Below, piece after piece: positions 44,175-54,339 of a stretch of 64,000 bases of DNA. The notes under the pieces are model-generated. The model made no database searches. It was not told where the DNA came from and was given only the letters and a program-made list of their open reading frames with translations. A program made the translations under genes and the position numbers. Every line of letters begins with the position of its first letter. Within the stretch, counting starts at the first letter, position 1. Source of the stretch: Psychrobacter lutiphocae DSM 21542 (lineage in GTDB: Bacteria; Pseudomonadota; Gammaproteobacteria; Pseudomonadales; Moraxellaceae); NCBI RefSeq assembly GCF_000382145.1, contig NZ_KB907628.1, positions 4,670 to 68,669 of the forward strand. The letters run 5' to 3'.

Positions 44175-46004
44175 ATGTCGCAAGCTCAAATTGATGAAAT
44201 CCAAGCCTTATTAGACAGCGCTGCTGCTGCCTTAATTGAGCAACAAGTATTGCCTGAAGATTGGCAAAATAACAGCCAGATTACCCGAAGTAAAAATCCT
44301 GAGCATGGAGATTACGCCAGTAATATTGCGTTAACCGCCGCCAAAGCTGCCAAGAGCAATCCACGTGCGCTGGCTGAACATCTGATAGCTGCTCTACCAG
44401 ACAATGATAGCATTGCGAAGATGGAGGTGGCAGGCCCTGGATTTATTAATATCTTTTTGAACAGTGATGCTAAGTTTGCGGTATTAGATACTATTTTTGA
44501 ACACCAAGCACGTTTTGGTTTAAACGATGAGTTTGCTGGCAAAAAGGTACAGGTTGAGTTTGTTTCTGCCAACCCAACCTCAAGTCTGCATGTCGGTCAT
44601 GGTCGAGGCGCTGCCTTTGGTATGAGTGTCGCCAATCTACTTGAAGCGGTTGGCTACGATGTCACCCGTGAATACTATGTCAATGATGCTGGTCGTCAGA
44701 TGGATATTTTGGCAGTCAGTACTTATTTGCGCTATCTTGAGTTAAACGGTGAGCAAATCCATTTCCCAGTGGGCGGTTATCAAGGTGGTTATGTGATTCA
44801 AATAGCAGAGGGCGTGCAAGTTGAGCATGGCAGTGTCTATGTGCATCCATATCGTGAAGTCAGCGCTAATATCCCAGAAGATGAGGTCTCTAAAGTTAAC
44901 GATGCTGGTGAAAAAGAAGTGGTATCTGGCGATAAAAATGCACACGTTGATGGCATCATCGCCAATGCAAGGCGTCTGCTAGGTGAGGGCTATGAGGTCT
45001 TTGCCAATGCCGCCTTAAACAGCATCTTGGATGACATCAAAGAGGACTTAGCTGAGTTTGGCGTTCATTATGAGCAGTGGTTTAGTGAAAAGTCATTATC
45101 GGATCAGATTGAGCCGGTATTGGCCGAGCTAGACAGCAAAGGCTATCTGTACGAAAAAGATGGCAATACTTGGTTTAAATCGACCGAGTTTGGCGATGAA
45201 AAAGACCGTGTGGTACGCCGTGCCAATGGTCTGACCACTTATTTTGCCTCGGATATTGCCTATCATAAGAACAAGTTTGACCGTGGTTTTGATACGGTTA
45301 TTAATGTCTGGGGCGCTGACCATCATGGTTATATTGCCCGTGTGCGTGCGGCGTTAACGGCGTTGGGTATTGATGAAAAGCGCCTAGAAGTTATTTTGGT
45401 ACAGTTTGTGGCGCTATGGCGTGGTGAAGAAAAAATCCAAATGTCATCACGCTCAGGTAAATTTGTCACCTTGCGTGAGCTGCGTGAAGAAGTAGGCAAT
45501 GATGCGGCTCGCTATTATTATGTCGCACGTAAGCCAGAAGTGCATATGGACTTTGATCTTGAGCTAGCAAAGTCTCAAAGCAAAGACAATGCGGTGTATT
45601 ACATTCAGTATGCGCATGCTCGGGTATGTAGCGTATTAGAAAAGATTGCTAGTAAGGGCTTTGAGGTAGATGATGCACAAGGCAAAGACCATCAAACTTT
45701 ACTGACAGCCGAAGTTGAAAGTGAGCTGATCAAACTGTTGGCGGCATATCCGTCAACTTTAAAACGAGCAGCGACCGGTCACGATCCTCATGTTTTAACC
45801 AATTACTTAAAAGATTTGGCATCGTTATTCCATGCTTGGTATAACGACAATCGTATCTTACCGGTCAGCATTATTGCAGATGAGACACCAAGCGAAGACG
45901 AGTTGGCATTAATGCAAGCCCGTTTGCGGCTATCAAAAGCGGTGCGTCAAGTACTGGCCAATGGACTAAGCTTGTTAGGACTGTCTGCACCAAGTAGCAT
46001 GTAG
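44175..46004 (+). CDS. argS: Arginyl-tRNA synthetase
   Basis: Class I synthetase charging tRNA-Arg; 609 residues, somewhat longer than the E. coli enzyme. The N-terminal tRNA-binding domain contains KNPEHGDYASNIAL; the HIGH-type signature is NPTSSLHVGHGRG; the KMSKS counterpart is IQMSSRSGKF, as usual in ArgRS. DHHGYIARVRAAL and the C-terminal anticodon-binding DALRD-type region are present. It is followed by the SPOR gene after 112 bases in the same direction. Confidence 0.97.
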   Translation: MSQAQIDEIQALLDSAAAALIEQQVLPEDWQNNSQITRSKNPEHGDYASNIALTAAKAAKSNPRALAEHLIAALPDNDSIAKMEVAGPGFINIFLNSDAKFAVLDTIFEHQARFGLNDEFAGKKVQVEFVSANPTSSLHVGHGRGAAFGMSVANLLEAVGYDVTREYYVNDAGRQMDILAVSTYLRYLELNGEQIHFPVGGYQGGYVIQIAEGVQVEHGSVYVHPYREVSANIPEDEVSKVNDAGEKEVVSGDKNAHVDGIIANARRLLGEGYEVFANAALNSILDDIKEDLAEFGVHYEQWFSEKSLSDQIEPVLAELDSKGYLYEKDGNTWFKSTEFGDEKDRVVRRANGLTTYFASDIAYHKNKFDRGFDTVINVWGADHHGYIARVRAALTALGIDEKRLEVILVQFVALWRGEEKIQMSSRSGKFVTLRELREEVGNDAARYYYVARKPEVHMDFDLELAKSQSKDNAVYYIQYAHARVCSVLEKIASKGFEVDDAQGKDHQTLLTAEVESELIKLLAAYPSTLKRAATGHDPHVLTNYLKDLASLFHAWYNDNRILPVSIIADETPSEDELALMQARLRLSKAVRQVLANGLSLLGLSAPSSM

Positions 46005-46116
46005 TTAGCAGAAATTAGATTAGCAAAGGTTAAGTTAGCAAACTTAGCTGATGGTACATTAATGTGTGGTGAATTGAAGCAGTATCCGACTTGATTGAGT
46101 CATAAATGGAGAAACT

Positions 46117-46905
46117 ATGTTAGCAAAAAAACCCAAAGGTGGCGTACAAAAGCGACAAAGCAGTAACAGCGCTTCAAGCTTGTTGTGGATCTTTGTTGGT
46201 GCTGTATTGACCATAATTATTGGTGGGTTCTTATATTTATGGAATCCATTTGATCTGGGTTCAGAAGAACCAATGACAGAGCGAGTGGTTGAGCCCATCA
46301 ACCAACAGCCAGTGACCCAAACTGACAGCTATGAATTTTATGATTTGTTGCCAGATCAAGAGATGATTAGCTTGCCGGATGAAGCCATCTTGGGCGATAC
46401 TCGTCTGCCAGATGAAAATGTGCGTTTGCGACCAGATGTGGTATTAACTCGTCCAGAACAGAGTGGTAATGATGAACAGGCCGACAATAACACTCAGGGT
46501 ACAGAGTTTGGTGTTGCAGGTGAGACCCAAGGTACTACTGAAGGAACACCAATACAGATGCAGCCATCGACCTCTGAGCCCGATATTGTTATTGTTGAGG
46601 AAGAAGGCACGTATGACGATGTGAGCAGTACTCAACAAACTAACCAGCCTGTTGTTGCAGAGCCAAAACAAAGCTATATCTTACAAATTAACAGTTATAG
46701 TAATGCGGAAGAGGCGGATAAGCGCCGAGCTCAAGTATTGCTAGCTGGAGTGGATGCTAAGGTTGTCAAAAATACTAAGAATAATGGTCAAGTCTTGTAT
46801 CAAGTGGTGTCTTCTACGATGACCAGCAAGCAAGCCGTTGCGGTCGCACAACAAAGATTGCAAAACAATGGGATTGACTCATTAATAGTAGAACAGCGGC
46901 GCTAG
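46117..46905 (+). CDS. SPOR-domain membrane protein (FtsN-like)
   Basis: A 262-residue bitopic inner-membrane protein: a short basic cytoplasmic part, a membrane helix at about 22-43 (SLLWIFVGAVLTIIIGGFLY), a long acidic periplasmic linker, and a C-terminal SPOR domain (SYILQINSYSNAEEADKRRA, then LYQVVSSTMTSKQAVAVAQQ). SPOR domains bind denuded glycans at division sites. The argS-SPOR gene order is common in gammaproteobacteria. Whether this is FtsN itself or a paralogue cannot be decided. TGGAGAAACT precedes the ATG. Confidence 0.85.
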   Translation: MLAKKPKGGVQKRQSSNSASSLLWIFVGAVLTIIIGGFLYLWNPFDLGSEEPMTERVVEPINQQPVTQTDSYEFYDLLPDQEMISLPDEAILGDTRLPDENVRLRPDVVLTRPEQSGNDEQADNNTQGTEFGVAGETQGTTEGTPIQMQPSTSEPDIVIVEEEGTYDDVSSTQQTNQPVVAEPKQSYILQINSYSNAEEADKRRAQVLLAGVDAKVVKNTKNNGQVLYQVVSSTMTSKQAVAVAQQRLQNNGIDSLIVEQRR

Positions 46906-47044
46906 TAGAAAAGCTTGATAGCAAGATGTTTTTTTTGAGAGCAAATCACTTTTCTTGATAATAAAACACTGTGTTTGATGGTAAAGCATATAGTATTTGC
47001 CGACCTTAATTCTTTAGGTAAACCATAATTTAGGTGTACAGACT

Positions 47045-47803
47045 ATGCCCAAAGTATCATCGATTACCCGCGTGCTGCGTATCATTGAGGCAGTCTCATA
47101 TGCGGCAAAGCCGATTACGCCTTTAGAGCTGTCACAAGAGTTAGATATTCCCAAGCCTACGGTGCATCGTCTATTACAGCAATTGATAGAAGATGGTTTT
47201 GTGATGGTGGATATCACTGGAGGGATTATTGCTGGTAAGCGTGTGCGTAACTTAGGTGTTGAGTTGTGGCAGCAGCGTCAGTTTTATAGTGAGCGCCATA
47301 TCATTTTGCAACGTTTAGTACGTGATGTAAAAGAAACTTGTGGCATAGGCGTGCCACATAATATGCATATGGTTTACACCAACCGTGCTATTACCGATTT
47401 GCCTTTGCAAATATATTTGCCAGTAGGCTCAAAGTCTCCCATGTGGTGTACCGCAACTGGCAAGCTATATTTAAGTCAACTGCCACCAAATAGACGCCAG
47501 AGAATGCTACAAAACCTGAGTTTAGATAAGTTTACCAAAAACACCATTACCGACATTGATGAGCTAAATACTGAGCTTGATAGTATCTCTAAAACGGGTA
47601 TCGGTATTGATAATGAGGAGTTTATCTCAGAGATGGTAGCAGTCTCTGTGCCAATACTTGATAAACAACACCGTTACTTAGCGTCGCTATATCTACATGC
47701 GCCAACCGTACGCATTTCCTTAAAAGAGCTTCATGACTTTGTGCCACGTATGCAAAAGGCGGCACTAGATATCCAAGATTTGGTATATGAGTTGCAAAGC
47801 TAG
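47045..47803 (+). CDS. IclR-family transcriptional regulator
   Basis: The 252 residues contain an N-terminal winged helix (ITRVLRIIEAVSYAAKPITP, LSQELDIPKPTVHRLLQQL) and a GAF-like effector domain ending in KAALDIQDLVYELQ. Members usually control aromatic or carboxylic-acid catabolism. It is convergent with mmsB and separated from it by a bidirectional terminator; it is the nearest regulator to the valine/propionate cluster and is a candidate to bind the repeated palindromes at 54250-54279 and 58011-58041. That link is an inference. AGGTGTACAGACT is the ribosome-binding region. Confidence 0.9.
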   Translation: MPKVSSITRVLRIIEAVSYAAKPITPLELSQELDIPKPTVHRLLQQLIEDGFVMVDITGGIIAGKRVRNLGVELWQQRQFYSERHIILQRLVRDVKETCGIGVPHNMHMVYTNRAITDLPLQIYLPVGSKSPMWCTATGKLYLSQLPPNRRQRMLQNLSLDKFTKNTITDIDELNTELDSISKTGIGIDNEEFISEMVAVSVPILDKQHRYLASLYLHAPTVRISLKELHDFVPRMQKAALDIQDLVYELQS

Positions 47804-47849
47804 TATTCAATAGCATTAAAGCAATACAGATACTGACAGTGATAATGAT

Positions 47850-47886
47850 AAAAAAAACATCGCAAGTGCTGCTTGCGGTGTTTTTT
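47850..47886. terminator. Bidirectional terminator between iclR and mmsB
   Basis: AAAAAACATCGCAAG pairs with CTTGCGGTGTTTTTT (one wobble) around a short loop, with T-runs on both strands. It serves both convergent genes. Confidence 0.93.
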
Positions 47887-47944
47887 ATGGGCGTATTATT
47901 AGTGCAGATTGTAGTTTAAGTTATCAAATAACAAGTTGTTAACG

Positions 47945-48907
47945 TTACACGTCTTTTAATACACTGTCATCAAAATAACCCATAATACTTGAGAAGTCTT
48001 TGTCATTATACTGCTCATTATGGTCATCATAAAGGGTAGTGGCTTGTGTGCCCATCGGCACCTTAGCGCCAGAGTCCTCAGCAGTTTGTAATGCCAAATG
48101 CAAATCTTTATGCATGTGCTGAGTCATAAAGCCGCCGCTATAACCACGGCTGGCAGGCACTTTTTCTTGAATCCCAGGATAAGGGTTATACACTTCCAGC
48201 GTCCAGTTGCACCCTGAACTTTGCAGCATAACCTCTGATAAAACAGCCGCATCTAAGCCATTTTTCACGCCTAAATTAATCGCCTCTGCTGTCCCTGTCA
48301 TTAAGATGCCTAGGAGCATATTGTTACAGATTTTTGCGACTTGCCCAGCACCATTGTCTCCAGCATGAAAAATATTTTTTCCCATAATTTTTAGGATAGG
48401 GAGTGCGCGCTGGAAGGCATTTTCTTTACCGCCCACAATAAAAGTTAAGGTGCCCGCTTCAGCTCCTGCAGTGCCTCCAGAGACTGGTGCATCAATAATA
48501 TCAATACCTTTAGCCGCAGCAACATTAGCCACCAGTTTGGCATCTGCAGGGGCAATAGTGCTACTGTCTATGACTAAGGTCGTGCTTGCGATATGTGACA
48601 GTATTCCAGCCTCTGTAAGTGCTGTTGCATTGGCATCACCTAAATATACGCTTTTTACATGTTTGCCTGCTGGTAGCATAGTGATGACGACATCTGCCTC
48701 TTTGACAGCCTCTACTGGCGATGTGGTGGTATGTGCACCAGCCTGTGCCAGTTGTTGCTGGGCAGTGTCAGATAAGTCAAAAACGGTGACGTTAAAGCCA
48801 GCCTTGACTAGGTTTATGGCCATAGGTCCGCCCATATTGCCTAGTCCGATGAAGGTAAGGTTTAAAGGAGAGTTAGTGCTGTGTTTATTAATAATTTTTG
48901 AAAGCAT
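47945..48907 (-). CDS. mmsB: 3-hydroxyisobutyrate dehydrogenase
   Basis: Oxidises 3-hydroxyisobutyrate to methylmalonate semialdehyde with NAD in valine degradation. The 320 residues hold the NAD fold FIGLGNMGGPMAINLVKAG, the substrate motif DAPVSGGTAGAEAGTLTF, and the catalytic Lys in GQVAKICNNMLLG. The C-terminal part ends with the family-like SSIMGYF. AAGGAATGATGTC precedes the ATG. It is the last gene of a seven-gene cluster on the - strand. Confidence 0.95.
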   Translation of the reverse strand: MLSKIINKHSTNSPLNLTFIGLGNMGGPMAINLVKAGFNVTVFDLSDTAQQQLAQAGAHTTTSPVEAVKEADVVITMLPAGKHVKSVYLGDANATALTEAGILSHIASTTLVIDSSTIAPADAKLVANVAAAKGIDIIDAPVSGGTAGAEAGTLTFIVGGKENAFQRALPILKIMGKNIFHAGDNGAGQVAKICNNMLLGILMTGTAEAINLGVKNGLDAAVLSEVMLQSSGCNWTLEVYNPYPGIQEKVPASRGYSGGFMTQHMHKDLHLALQTAEDSGAKVPMGTQATTLYDDHNEQYNDKDFSSIMGYFDDSVLKDV

Positions 48908-49046
48908 GACATCATTCCTTGATGAGTTTTATTTGGGTTTGATCGAATAGAAAAAGGTGGACACCCCTTAATATAGTGACACAGGGACACTTAAAAATAG
49001 GGACTGTATAGAGTTGATAAATATCACTGATAGACAGGCAACCCAT

Positions 49047-50273
49047 TTACTCCACCTTCATTGCGCCTAAAGCATCTGTACCTAGCCAGTCGGTAAAAAT
49101 ATGCTTGCCTTGTGGATAGGGGCTAGTAAAGTGATTGGCAATATAGGATCGGCCTTCAGTGCTTAAACAGTCTTCTAAGCTGCGTGACCAAGTTGGATTT
49201 TTATCTTTATCAATTAATAACGCACGTACTCCTTCTTTAAAGTCAGGGTTATTAGCGCAGTGTACTGCCACATTAGCCTCCAGGTATAAGATTTGTTCTA
49301 ACGACAAGTCTTTGACCTTATAATACAGCTCATAAGTTAAGGCGGCGGTGACTGGGCAGCCAGCACGATAGGTGGCTAATGCACGCTGTGCCCAAGCATC
49401 TTCTGCAAACTGAGGATTTAATTTAGCAAGCGCTTGATCGTCTTGTAATAAGGCGTCAATTTGTCTTAGGCCGCCGCTGACCATCAAGGTTTGGATAGCT
49501 TGCCAATGTTGCACCAGTTTGCTTGGCTTGAGTTCAACTGCTGTATTTTGTGCTAAGGTCGCTAGGCATTGACTGGTGATATGACTGGCGGCACTGGTTA
49601 AGTCGTCAGGATATTCGCTAGAGCTGTTTCCCCAATCTGTTTTCGTAAGAGCATCAACCAGTTGCGGATAGCCGTCACTGGGTAGGGCATATTCGGCAAG
49701 GCTGGTAAACAGTGCATCACTGGCATTACATAGGGCGCCGGTCAGCCCTAAAAACAAGCCAATTTTGGCTGGCATCCGCTGCAAAAACCAGCTACCAGAG
49801 GCATCAGGGAAGAGACCGATGCTAATCTCTGGCATGGCAAACTTAGTGCTGTCAGTGACAATGCGATGACTACAAGCCGCCATCAGCCCCATGCCACCGC
49901 CCATAATGATGCCGTTGCCCCATAAGATAATCGGTTTGCTATAAAAGTGCATCTGCCGATAGAGTGCATACTCGCTACCAAAGAAGTCGGTGGCATAAGG
50001 GTTGGGCAGTGGTGGGTTATCGAGCATACTGTCATACAGCTTACGAATATCGCCGCCAGCACAAAAGGCCTTATCGCCTGAACCACGTAGTAAGATGGCC
50101 ACGACTTTATCGTCATTTTGCCACTGTGTTAGCTGCTCACTGATTAGCTGGCACATATCTACGCTCAAGGCGTTGAGTGACTTGGGTGCATTGAGTGTCA
50201 TCTCACCAATCACATGCCCTGACTTTGTGCTATGGGAGACAAATAAAACTGGCGCATTGTCTGAATGTTGCAT
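49047..50273 (-). CDS. 3-hydroxyisobutyryl-CoA hydrolase
   Basis: Crotonase-fold enzyme of 408 residues that hydrolyses 3-hydroxyisobutyryl-CoA before mmsB acts. Features of this subgroup rather than plain hydratases are the length, WGNGIIMGGGMGLMAACSHR, MPEISIGLFPDASGSWFLQR, and the C-terminal extension with DKDKNPTWSRSLEDC. AGGGATTTTTAA precedes the ATG. It lies between mmsB and the enoyl-CoA hydratase gene. Confidence 0.92.
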   Translation of the reverse strand: MQHSDNAPVLFVSHSTKSGHVIGEMTLNAPKSLNALSVDMCQLISEQLTQWQNDDKVVAILLRGSGDKAFCAGGDIRKLYDSMLDNPPLPNPYATDFFGSEYALYRQMHFYSKPIILWGNGIIMGGGMGLMAACSHRIVTDSTKFAMPEISIGLFPDASGSWFLQRMPAKIGLFLGLTGALCNASDALFTSLAEYALPSDGYPQLVDALTKTDWGNSSSEYPDDLTSAASHITSQCLATLAQNTAVELKPSKLVQHWQAIQTLMVSGGLRQIDALLQDDQALAKLNPQFAEDAWAQRALATYRAGCPVTAALTYELYYKVKDLSLEQILYLEANVAVHCANNPDFKEGVRALLIDKDKNPTWSRSLEDCLSTEGRSYIANHFTSPYPQGKHIFTDWLGTDALGAMKVE

Positions 50274-50405
50274 TTAAAAATCCCTTTTCCCTGATAGTTA
50301 AGCTGCGAGTACCTAGTACCTAGTTATGTTGCTAGTAAACAGTCTTTATTGAGACGTCTTTTTTGGCTTATGTTTTTGTTGAATGATTGTGTTGAATGAT
50401 TGGGC

Positions 50406-51188
50406 TTATTTATTGCTCCAAACTGGCTTACGTTTTTCTAAAAACGCATTTACCCCTTCGGTTTGATCAGCGCTATCAAATAGCTTCACAAAGGCTTCGC
50501 GCTCATTGATAAGATTGTAGGCAGGTGCCTGATGTCTGGCTGCCTGAATGAGTTGTTTGGAGGAGGTGACAGCCACTGGTGATTGATTGGCAACCTTTTT
50601 GGCAAGCGCTAGAGCTGTGCGTAACCCTTCGCCTTTAGCAACCACTTCTTCGACCAAGCCAATACGCAATGCAGTTGCTGCATCAACCCGTTCGCCACAA
50701 AGGACCATGCGTTTTGCCCAGCCTTCACCGACCAGCCAAGGTAGATTTTGGGTACCACCAGCGCAAGGTAACAGGCCGACACTGGCTTCTGGTAGCGCCA
50801 TCACAGCATGATCTTCGGCAATACGAATATCACAGGCCAAGGCAGTTTCTAAGCCGCCACCCATGGCATAGCCATTAATGGCGGCAATGCTGACACCTCG
50901 ATAGTTAGATAAAGCTTCAAAGGCCTCACCAAAGGCAACCGCCATCGAAATGGCATTGCCTTTGTCGCCATCGGCAAAGCTGTTTAAATCAGCACCAGCG
51001 GAGAAGAATTTTTCACCGTCACCATGAATTACTAAGGCATACACTGAGTCGTTATTATTTAAGTCGGTGACCAGATGTTTTAACGCTTGTAAGCTTTGCA
51101 GTGTCCAAGTATGTGCTGGCGGGTTGTTTAGGGTTAAGGTGGCGATGTGGCCGTCAATGTTGAGATCTAAATTGGTATAAGTTGTCAT
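50406..51188 (-). CDS. Enoyl-CoA hydratase
   Basis: Crotonase-family enzyme of 260 residues. The oxyanion-hole region FSAGADLNSFADG and the catalytic Glu residues in YAMGGGLETALACDIRIAED and ALPEASVGLLPCAGGTQ are present. In this context it would hydrate methacrylyl-CoA to 3-hydroxyisobutyryl-CoA. AAGGGAACCTT precedes the ATG. Intergenic spacing on both sides is about 95-130 bases, without terminators. Confidence 0.93.
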   Translation of the reverse strand: MTTYTNLDLNIDGHIATLTLNNPPAHTWTLQSLQALKHLVTDLNNNDSVYALVIHGDGEKFFSAGADLNSFADGDKGNAISMAVAFGEAFEALSNYRGVSIAAINGYAMGGGLETALACDIRIAEDHAVMALPEASVGLLPCAGGTQNLPWLVGEGWAKRMVLCGERVDAATALRIGLVEEVVAKGEGLRTALALAKKVANQSPVAVTSSKQLIQAARHQAPAYNLINEREAFVKLFDSADQTEGVNAFLEKRKPVWSNK

Positions 51189-51282
51189 AAGGTTCCCTTG
51201 TATTTGTTTTATCCTTGATGGGTTTGTCTTTGTCTTTTTTTTAACGCAAACTGTCTGTTAACGTAAGCTGTCTGCTTGTCTG

Positions 51283-52455
51283 CTAGCGCAAACTGTCTAA
51301 GGCGCCTTCACTTAGCATTTTGCGTGACACTATGACTTGCATAATCTCATTTGTTCCTTCCAATATCTGATGCACGCGTAAATCACGCACATGTCGCTCA
51401 AGGGGGTATTCGTTTAGATAGCCATAGCCGCCATGTAGCTGTAAGGCTTGATTTGCAACATCAAAACTGAGTTCAGTTGCCATACGTTTTGCCATAGCAC
51501 AGTAAGTAGTGGCATGGACATCCTTGTTATCCACTTTATTGGCCGCAAGATAAATCATTTGTCGAGCTGCGATAGTTTGGGTCAGCATATCTGCCAATTT
51601 AAACTGTACCGATTGCAGCTTACTAATGGCGCTTCCAAACTGTTTGCGCTCTTGTACATAAGTCAGGGCAGTTTCTAGGGCGGCTTGTGCGGTACCGACT
51701 GCACAAATACCGATATTAATACGGCCACCATCTAAGCCTTTCATTGCAAACTTAAAGCCTTCGCCCTCACTGCCGAGCAAGTTTTTGGCAGGGACTTTAA
51801 CGTCTTTAAAATGAATGGTACGGGTTGGCTGCGCTTTCCAGCCCATTTTTTGCTCGTTTTTACCATAACTGATACCGTCACTGTGAGCATCGACCACGAA
51901 GGCAGATACGCCTTTTGCGCCTGCGTCGCCGGTGCGTGCCATAACGACTAATATATCAGTTGAGCCAGCACCTGAGATAAAGGTTTTTTCTCCATTTAAA
52001 ATATAATAGCCTTCATCACCGTCGTCTTCTTTAACTGCTTTGGTGGTGAGCGATCCTGCGTCAGAGCCTGCATTAGGCTCGGTTAAACAGTAGCTGGCAA
52101 GTAGCTCACCACTGACCAGCTTGGGAACGATGTCACTGCGCACCTCGTCTTTGGCATACTCGCCAATCATCCATGCCACCATATTGTGAATACTGATATA
52201 GGCAGCAATAGCAGTATCGCCCCAAGCTAGCTCTTCAAATACGATTGCAGAGTCAAGGCGAGGAAGGCCAAGACCATCATAATCTGGATTGGTATATAAG
52301 CCTAAAAACCCTAATTCTCCTGTTTTTTTGATGACGTCGACAGGGAAGTGGCTGTTTCTATCCCACTCAGCGGCGTTAGGTTTCAATTCCTTTTGGGCAA
52401 ATTGGCGTGCCATTTTTTGGTAAGCCAATTGATCATCGGTTAATGCAAAGTCCAT
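51283..52455 (-). CDS. Acyl-CoA dehydrogenase (probably isobutyryl-CoA)
   Basis: FAD enzyme of 390 residues. The N-terminal domain contains SYCLTEPNAGSDAGSL (FAD/substrate), the middle has GEKTFISGAGSTDI, and the C-terminal signature is HQILEGTNEIMQVIVSR. In the valine cluster it is expected to convert isobutyryl-CoA to methacrylyl-CoA, passing electrons to ETF and then to the ETF-QO at 25583-27250. Substrate assignment is from context. AGGATGCATC precedes the ATG. Confidence 0.92.
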   Translation of the reverse strand: MDFALTDDQLAYQKMARQFAQKELKPNAAEWDRNSHFPVDVIKKTGELGFLGLYTNPDYDGLGLPRLDSAIVFEELAWGDTAIAAYISIHNMVAWMIGEYAKDEVRSDIVPKLVSGELLASYCLTEPNAGSDAGSLTTKAVKEDDGDEGYYILNGEKTFISGAGSTDILVVMARTGDAGAKGVSAFVVDAHSDGISYGKNEQKMGWKAQPTRTIHFKDVKVPAKNLLGSEGEGFKFAMKGLDGGRINIGICAVGTAQAALETALTYVQERKQFGSAISKLQSVQFKLADMLTQTIAARQMIYLAANKVDNKDVHATTYCAMAKRMATELSFDVANQALQLHGGYGYLNEYPLERHVRDLRVHQILEGTNEIMQVIVSRKMLSEGALDSLR

Positions 52456-52652
52456 GATGCATCCTGTTTAACAAGTTTTTATAAGGTGTGACGGTTTTGT
52501 TTACGCTAATTTTTTAAGCTCTTTTCTTTTAGCTAAAGAGCCAGGCTAAAAGGTCAGTCTAAAAAGTTAAGCTAGCCCTTTAGTATAGCAATCTAGTATA
52601 ACAAGCAAAATAGGCTTGGGTACTATTGATGAATAACTAGATCAACTAATCA

Positions 52653-54140
52653 TTACATCGAAATAGTGGTATTTACCTTACCCTGACTGGCTTCATCATC
52701 AAACCAGCGCGCGGTGACCGTCTTAGTTTGGGTATAAAACTGTACCGCCTGCTTACCATAAGGCCCTAAGTCACCCAGCTTACTGGCACGTGAGCCTGAA
52801 AATGAGAACATTGGCAGTGGTACTGGAATAGGTAGGTTAATACCCACTTGACCTACGTCAATGTCTTGCTGGAATTTATGTGCGGCTGCTCCTGATTGGG
52901 TAAAGATGGCTGTACCGTTACCATTTGGATTGGCATTGATAATCTCAATGGCGTCATCCAATGAGTCAGCACGTATGATACATAACACTGGACCAAAGAT
53001 TTCTTGAGTATAAATCTGCATGTCGGTTGTCACATTATCAAAGATAGTTGGGCCAACGAAGTTCCCCTTTTCATAACCATCAACCACGATGCCCCGACCA
53101 TCCAATAACAAGTCAGCACCTTCATCGACACCAGTTTGGATCAGATGCTCCACTCGTGCTTTGGCTTGTGGGCTAATTAGTGGTCCTAGATCCTTATCCT
53201 CTTTACCAGCAGCGACTACCAAGCCTTCTGCTTTGGCTTTGATGTCATCAATCCAGTTTTGTGCGTTACCAACCAAGATGACTACTGACAGCGCCATACA
53301 ACGCTGACCAGCTGCACCAAAGGCAGCCCCAGCCAACTGATTTAGAGTTTGTTCTTTATTAGCATCAGGGAGGATGACAGCGTGATTTTTAGCACCCATC
53401 ATACATTGCACTCGTTTTCCAGCTTCACTGGCACGCTGATAGACGTGTTTGCCGACCTTGGTTGAGCCTACAAAAGAGACCGCTTTAATATCAGGATGGT
53501 CACAGATGGCATCAACCGTTGGCTTGCCACCATGCACTACATTCAATACGCCTTCAGGCACACCAGCTTCAATGGCCAATTCGACCAAGCGCATGGTAAC
53601 CATTGGATCTTGCTCAGACGGTTTTAATACAAAGGTGTTACCGGTGGCAATCGCCATGGGGAACATCCATAGCGGAATCATGGCTGGGAAGTTAAAAGGG
53701 GTAATACCAGCACAGACGCCAAGAGGTTGCCAAATGCTGTAAGTGTCCACACCAGAGCCGACATTTTCAACAAAATCCCCCATTTGTAGATTGGTAATGC
53801 CAGAGGCATGTTCGACCACTTCCAGACCACGGAAAACATCACCACGAGCATCAGCGATGGTTTTGCCTTGCTCGGCAGTGAGCAACTCAGCCAGCTCATC
53901 CATATGCTCACGGATTAAGGCCTGATAGGTTAAAAAGATACGGGCACGTTTGCTAATAGGGGTCTTGCGCCAAGTTTTGAAAGCTTCTTTGGCAGCAGCA
54001 ACAGCGGCATTGATTTCATCATCTGTGGTTTGCGGAACTTTGGCGATGACTTCTTGGGTGGCTGGGTCAGTAATATCAATCCATTCTGAGGTATTTGACT
54101 CAACGAACTGACCATTAATGAGTTGTTTGACGTGGTGCAT
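52653..54140 (-). CDS. mmsA: Methylmalonate-semialdehyde dehydrogenase (CoA-acylating)
   Basis: Aldehyde dehydrogenase family member of 495 residues that converts methylmalonate semialdehyde to propionyl-CoA. The catalytic Cys is in [43 protein letters not shown] and the C-terminal [16 protein letters not shown] are characteristic of MmsA. AAGGACATCTT precedes the ATG. About 110 bases upstream is the operator-like palindrome at 54250-54279, suggesting a promoter here for mmsA and the genes after it. Confidence 0.96.
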   Translation of the reverse strand: MHHVKQLINGQFVESNTSEWIDITDPATQEVIAKVPQTTDDEINAAVAAAKEAFKTWRKTPISKRARIFLTYQALIREHMDELAELLTAEQGKTIADARGDVFRGLEVVEHASGITNLQMGDFVENVGSGVDTYSIWQPLGVCAGITPFNFPAMIPLWMFPMAIATGNTFVLKPSEQDPMVTMRLVELAIEAGVPEGVLNVVHGGKPTVDAICDHPDIKAVSFVGSTKVGKHVYQRASEAGKRVQCMMGAKNHAVILPDANKEQTLNQLAGAAFGAAGQRCMALSVVILVGNAQNWIDDIKAKAEGLVVAAGKEDKDLGPLISPQAKARVEHLIQTGVDEGADLLLDGRGIVVDGYEKGNFVGPTIFDNVTTDMQIYTQEIFGPVLCIIRADSLDDAIEIINANPNGNGTAIFTQSGAAAHKFQQDIDVGQVGINLPIPVPLPMFSFSGSRASKLGDLGPYGKQAVQFYTQTKTVTARWFDDEASQGKVNTTISM

Positions 54141-54249
54141 AAGATGTCCTTATCTTTATTTACTGTTGTGATTATAGTTGCTAATTGATTAGTTAAATAA
54201 GGCATTAACTAGTCAATCAACAACAGAATATTAGATTAATTTAGATAAT

Positions 54250-54279
54250 AATGATACAAAATATATCATTTTACAAGTG
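54250..54279 (-). promoter_or_regulatory. Operator-like palindrome upstream of mmsA
   Basis: AATGATA (54250-54256) and TATCATT (54264-54270) are perfect inverted repeats around CAAAATA, followed by a TTACAAGTG stretch. A near-identical block lies upstream of prpE at 58011-58041. It is a predicted regulator binding site, perhaps for the IclR protein at 47045-47803. Confidence 0.6.
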
Positions 54280-54339
54280 TAAATTAAAAAATAAGTGGCT
54301 AATTTAGATAATATTTTTAATCATAAGTTTGTCTACTGA

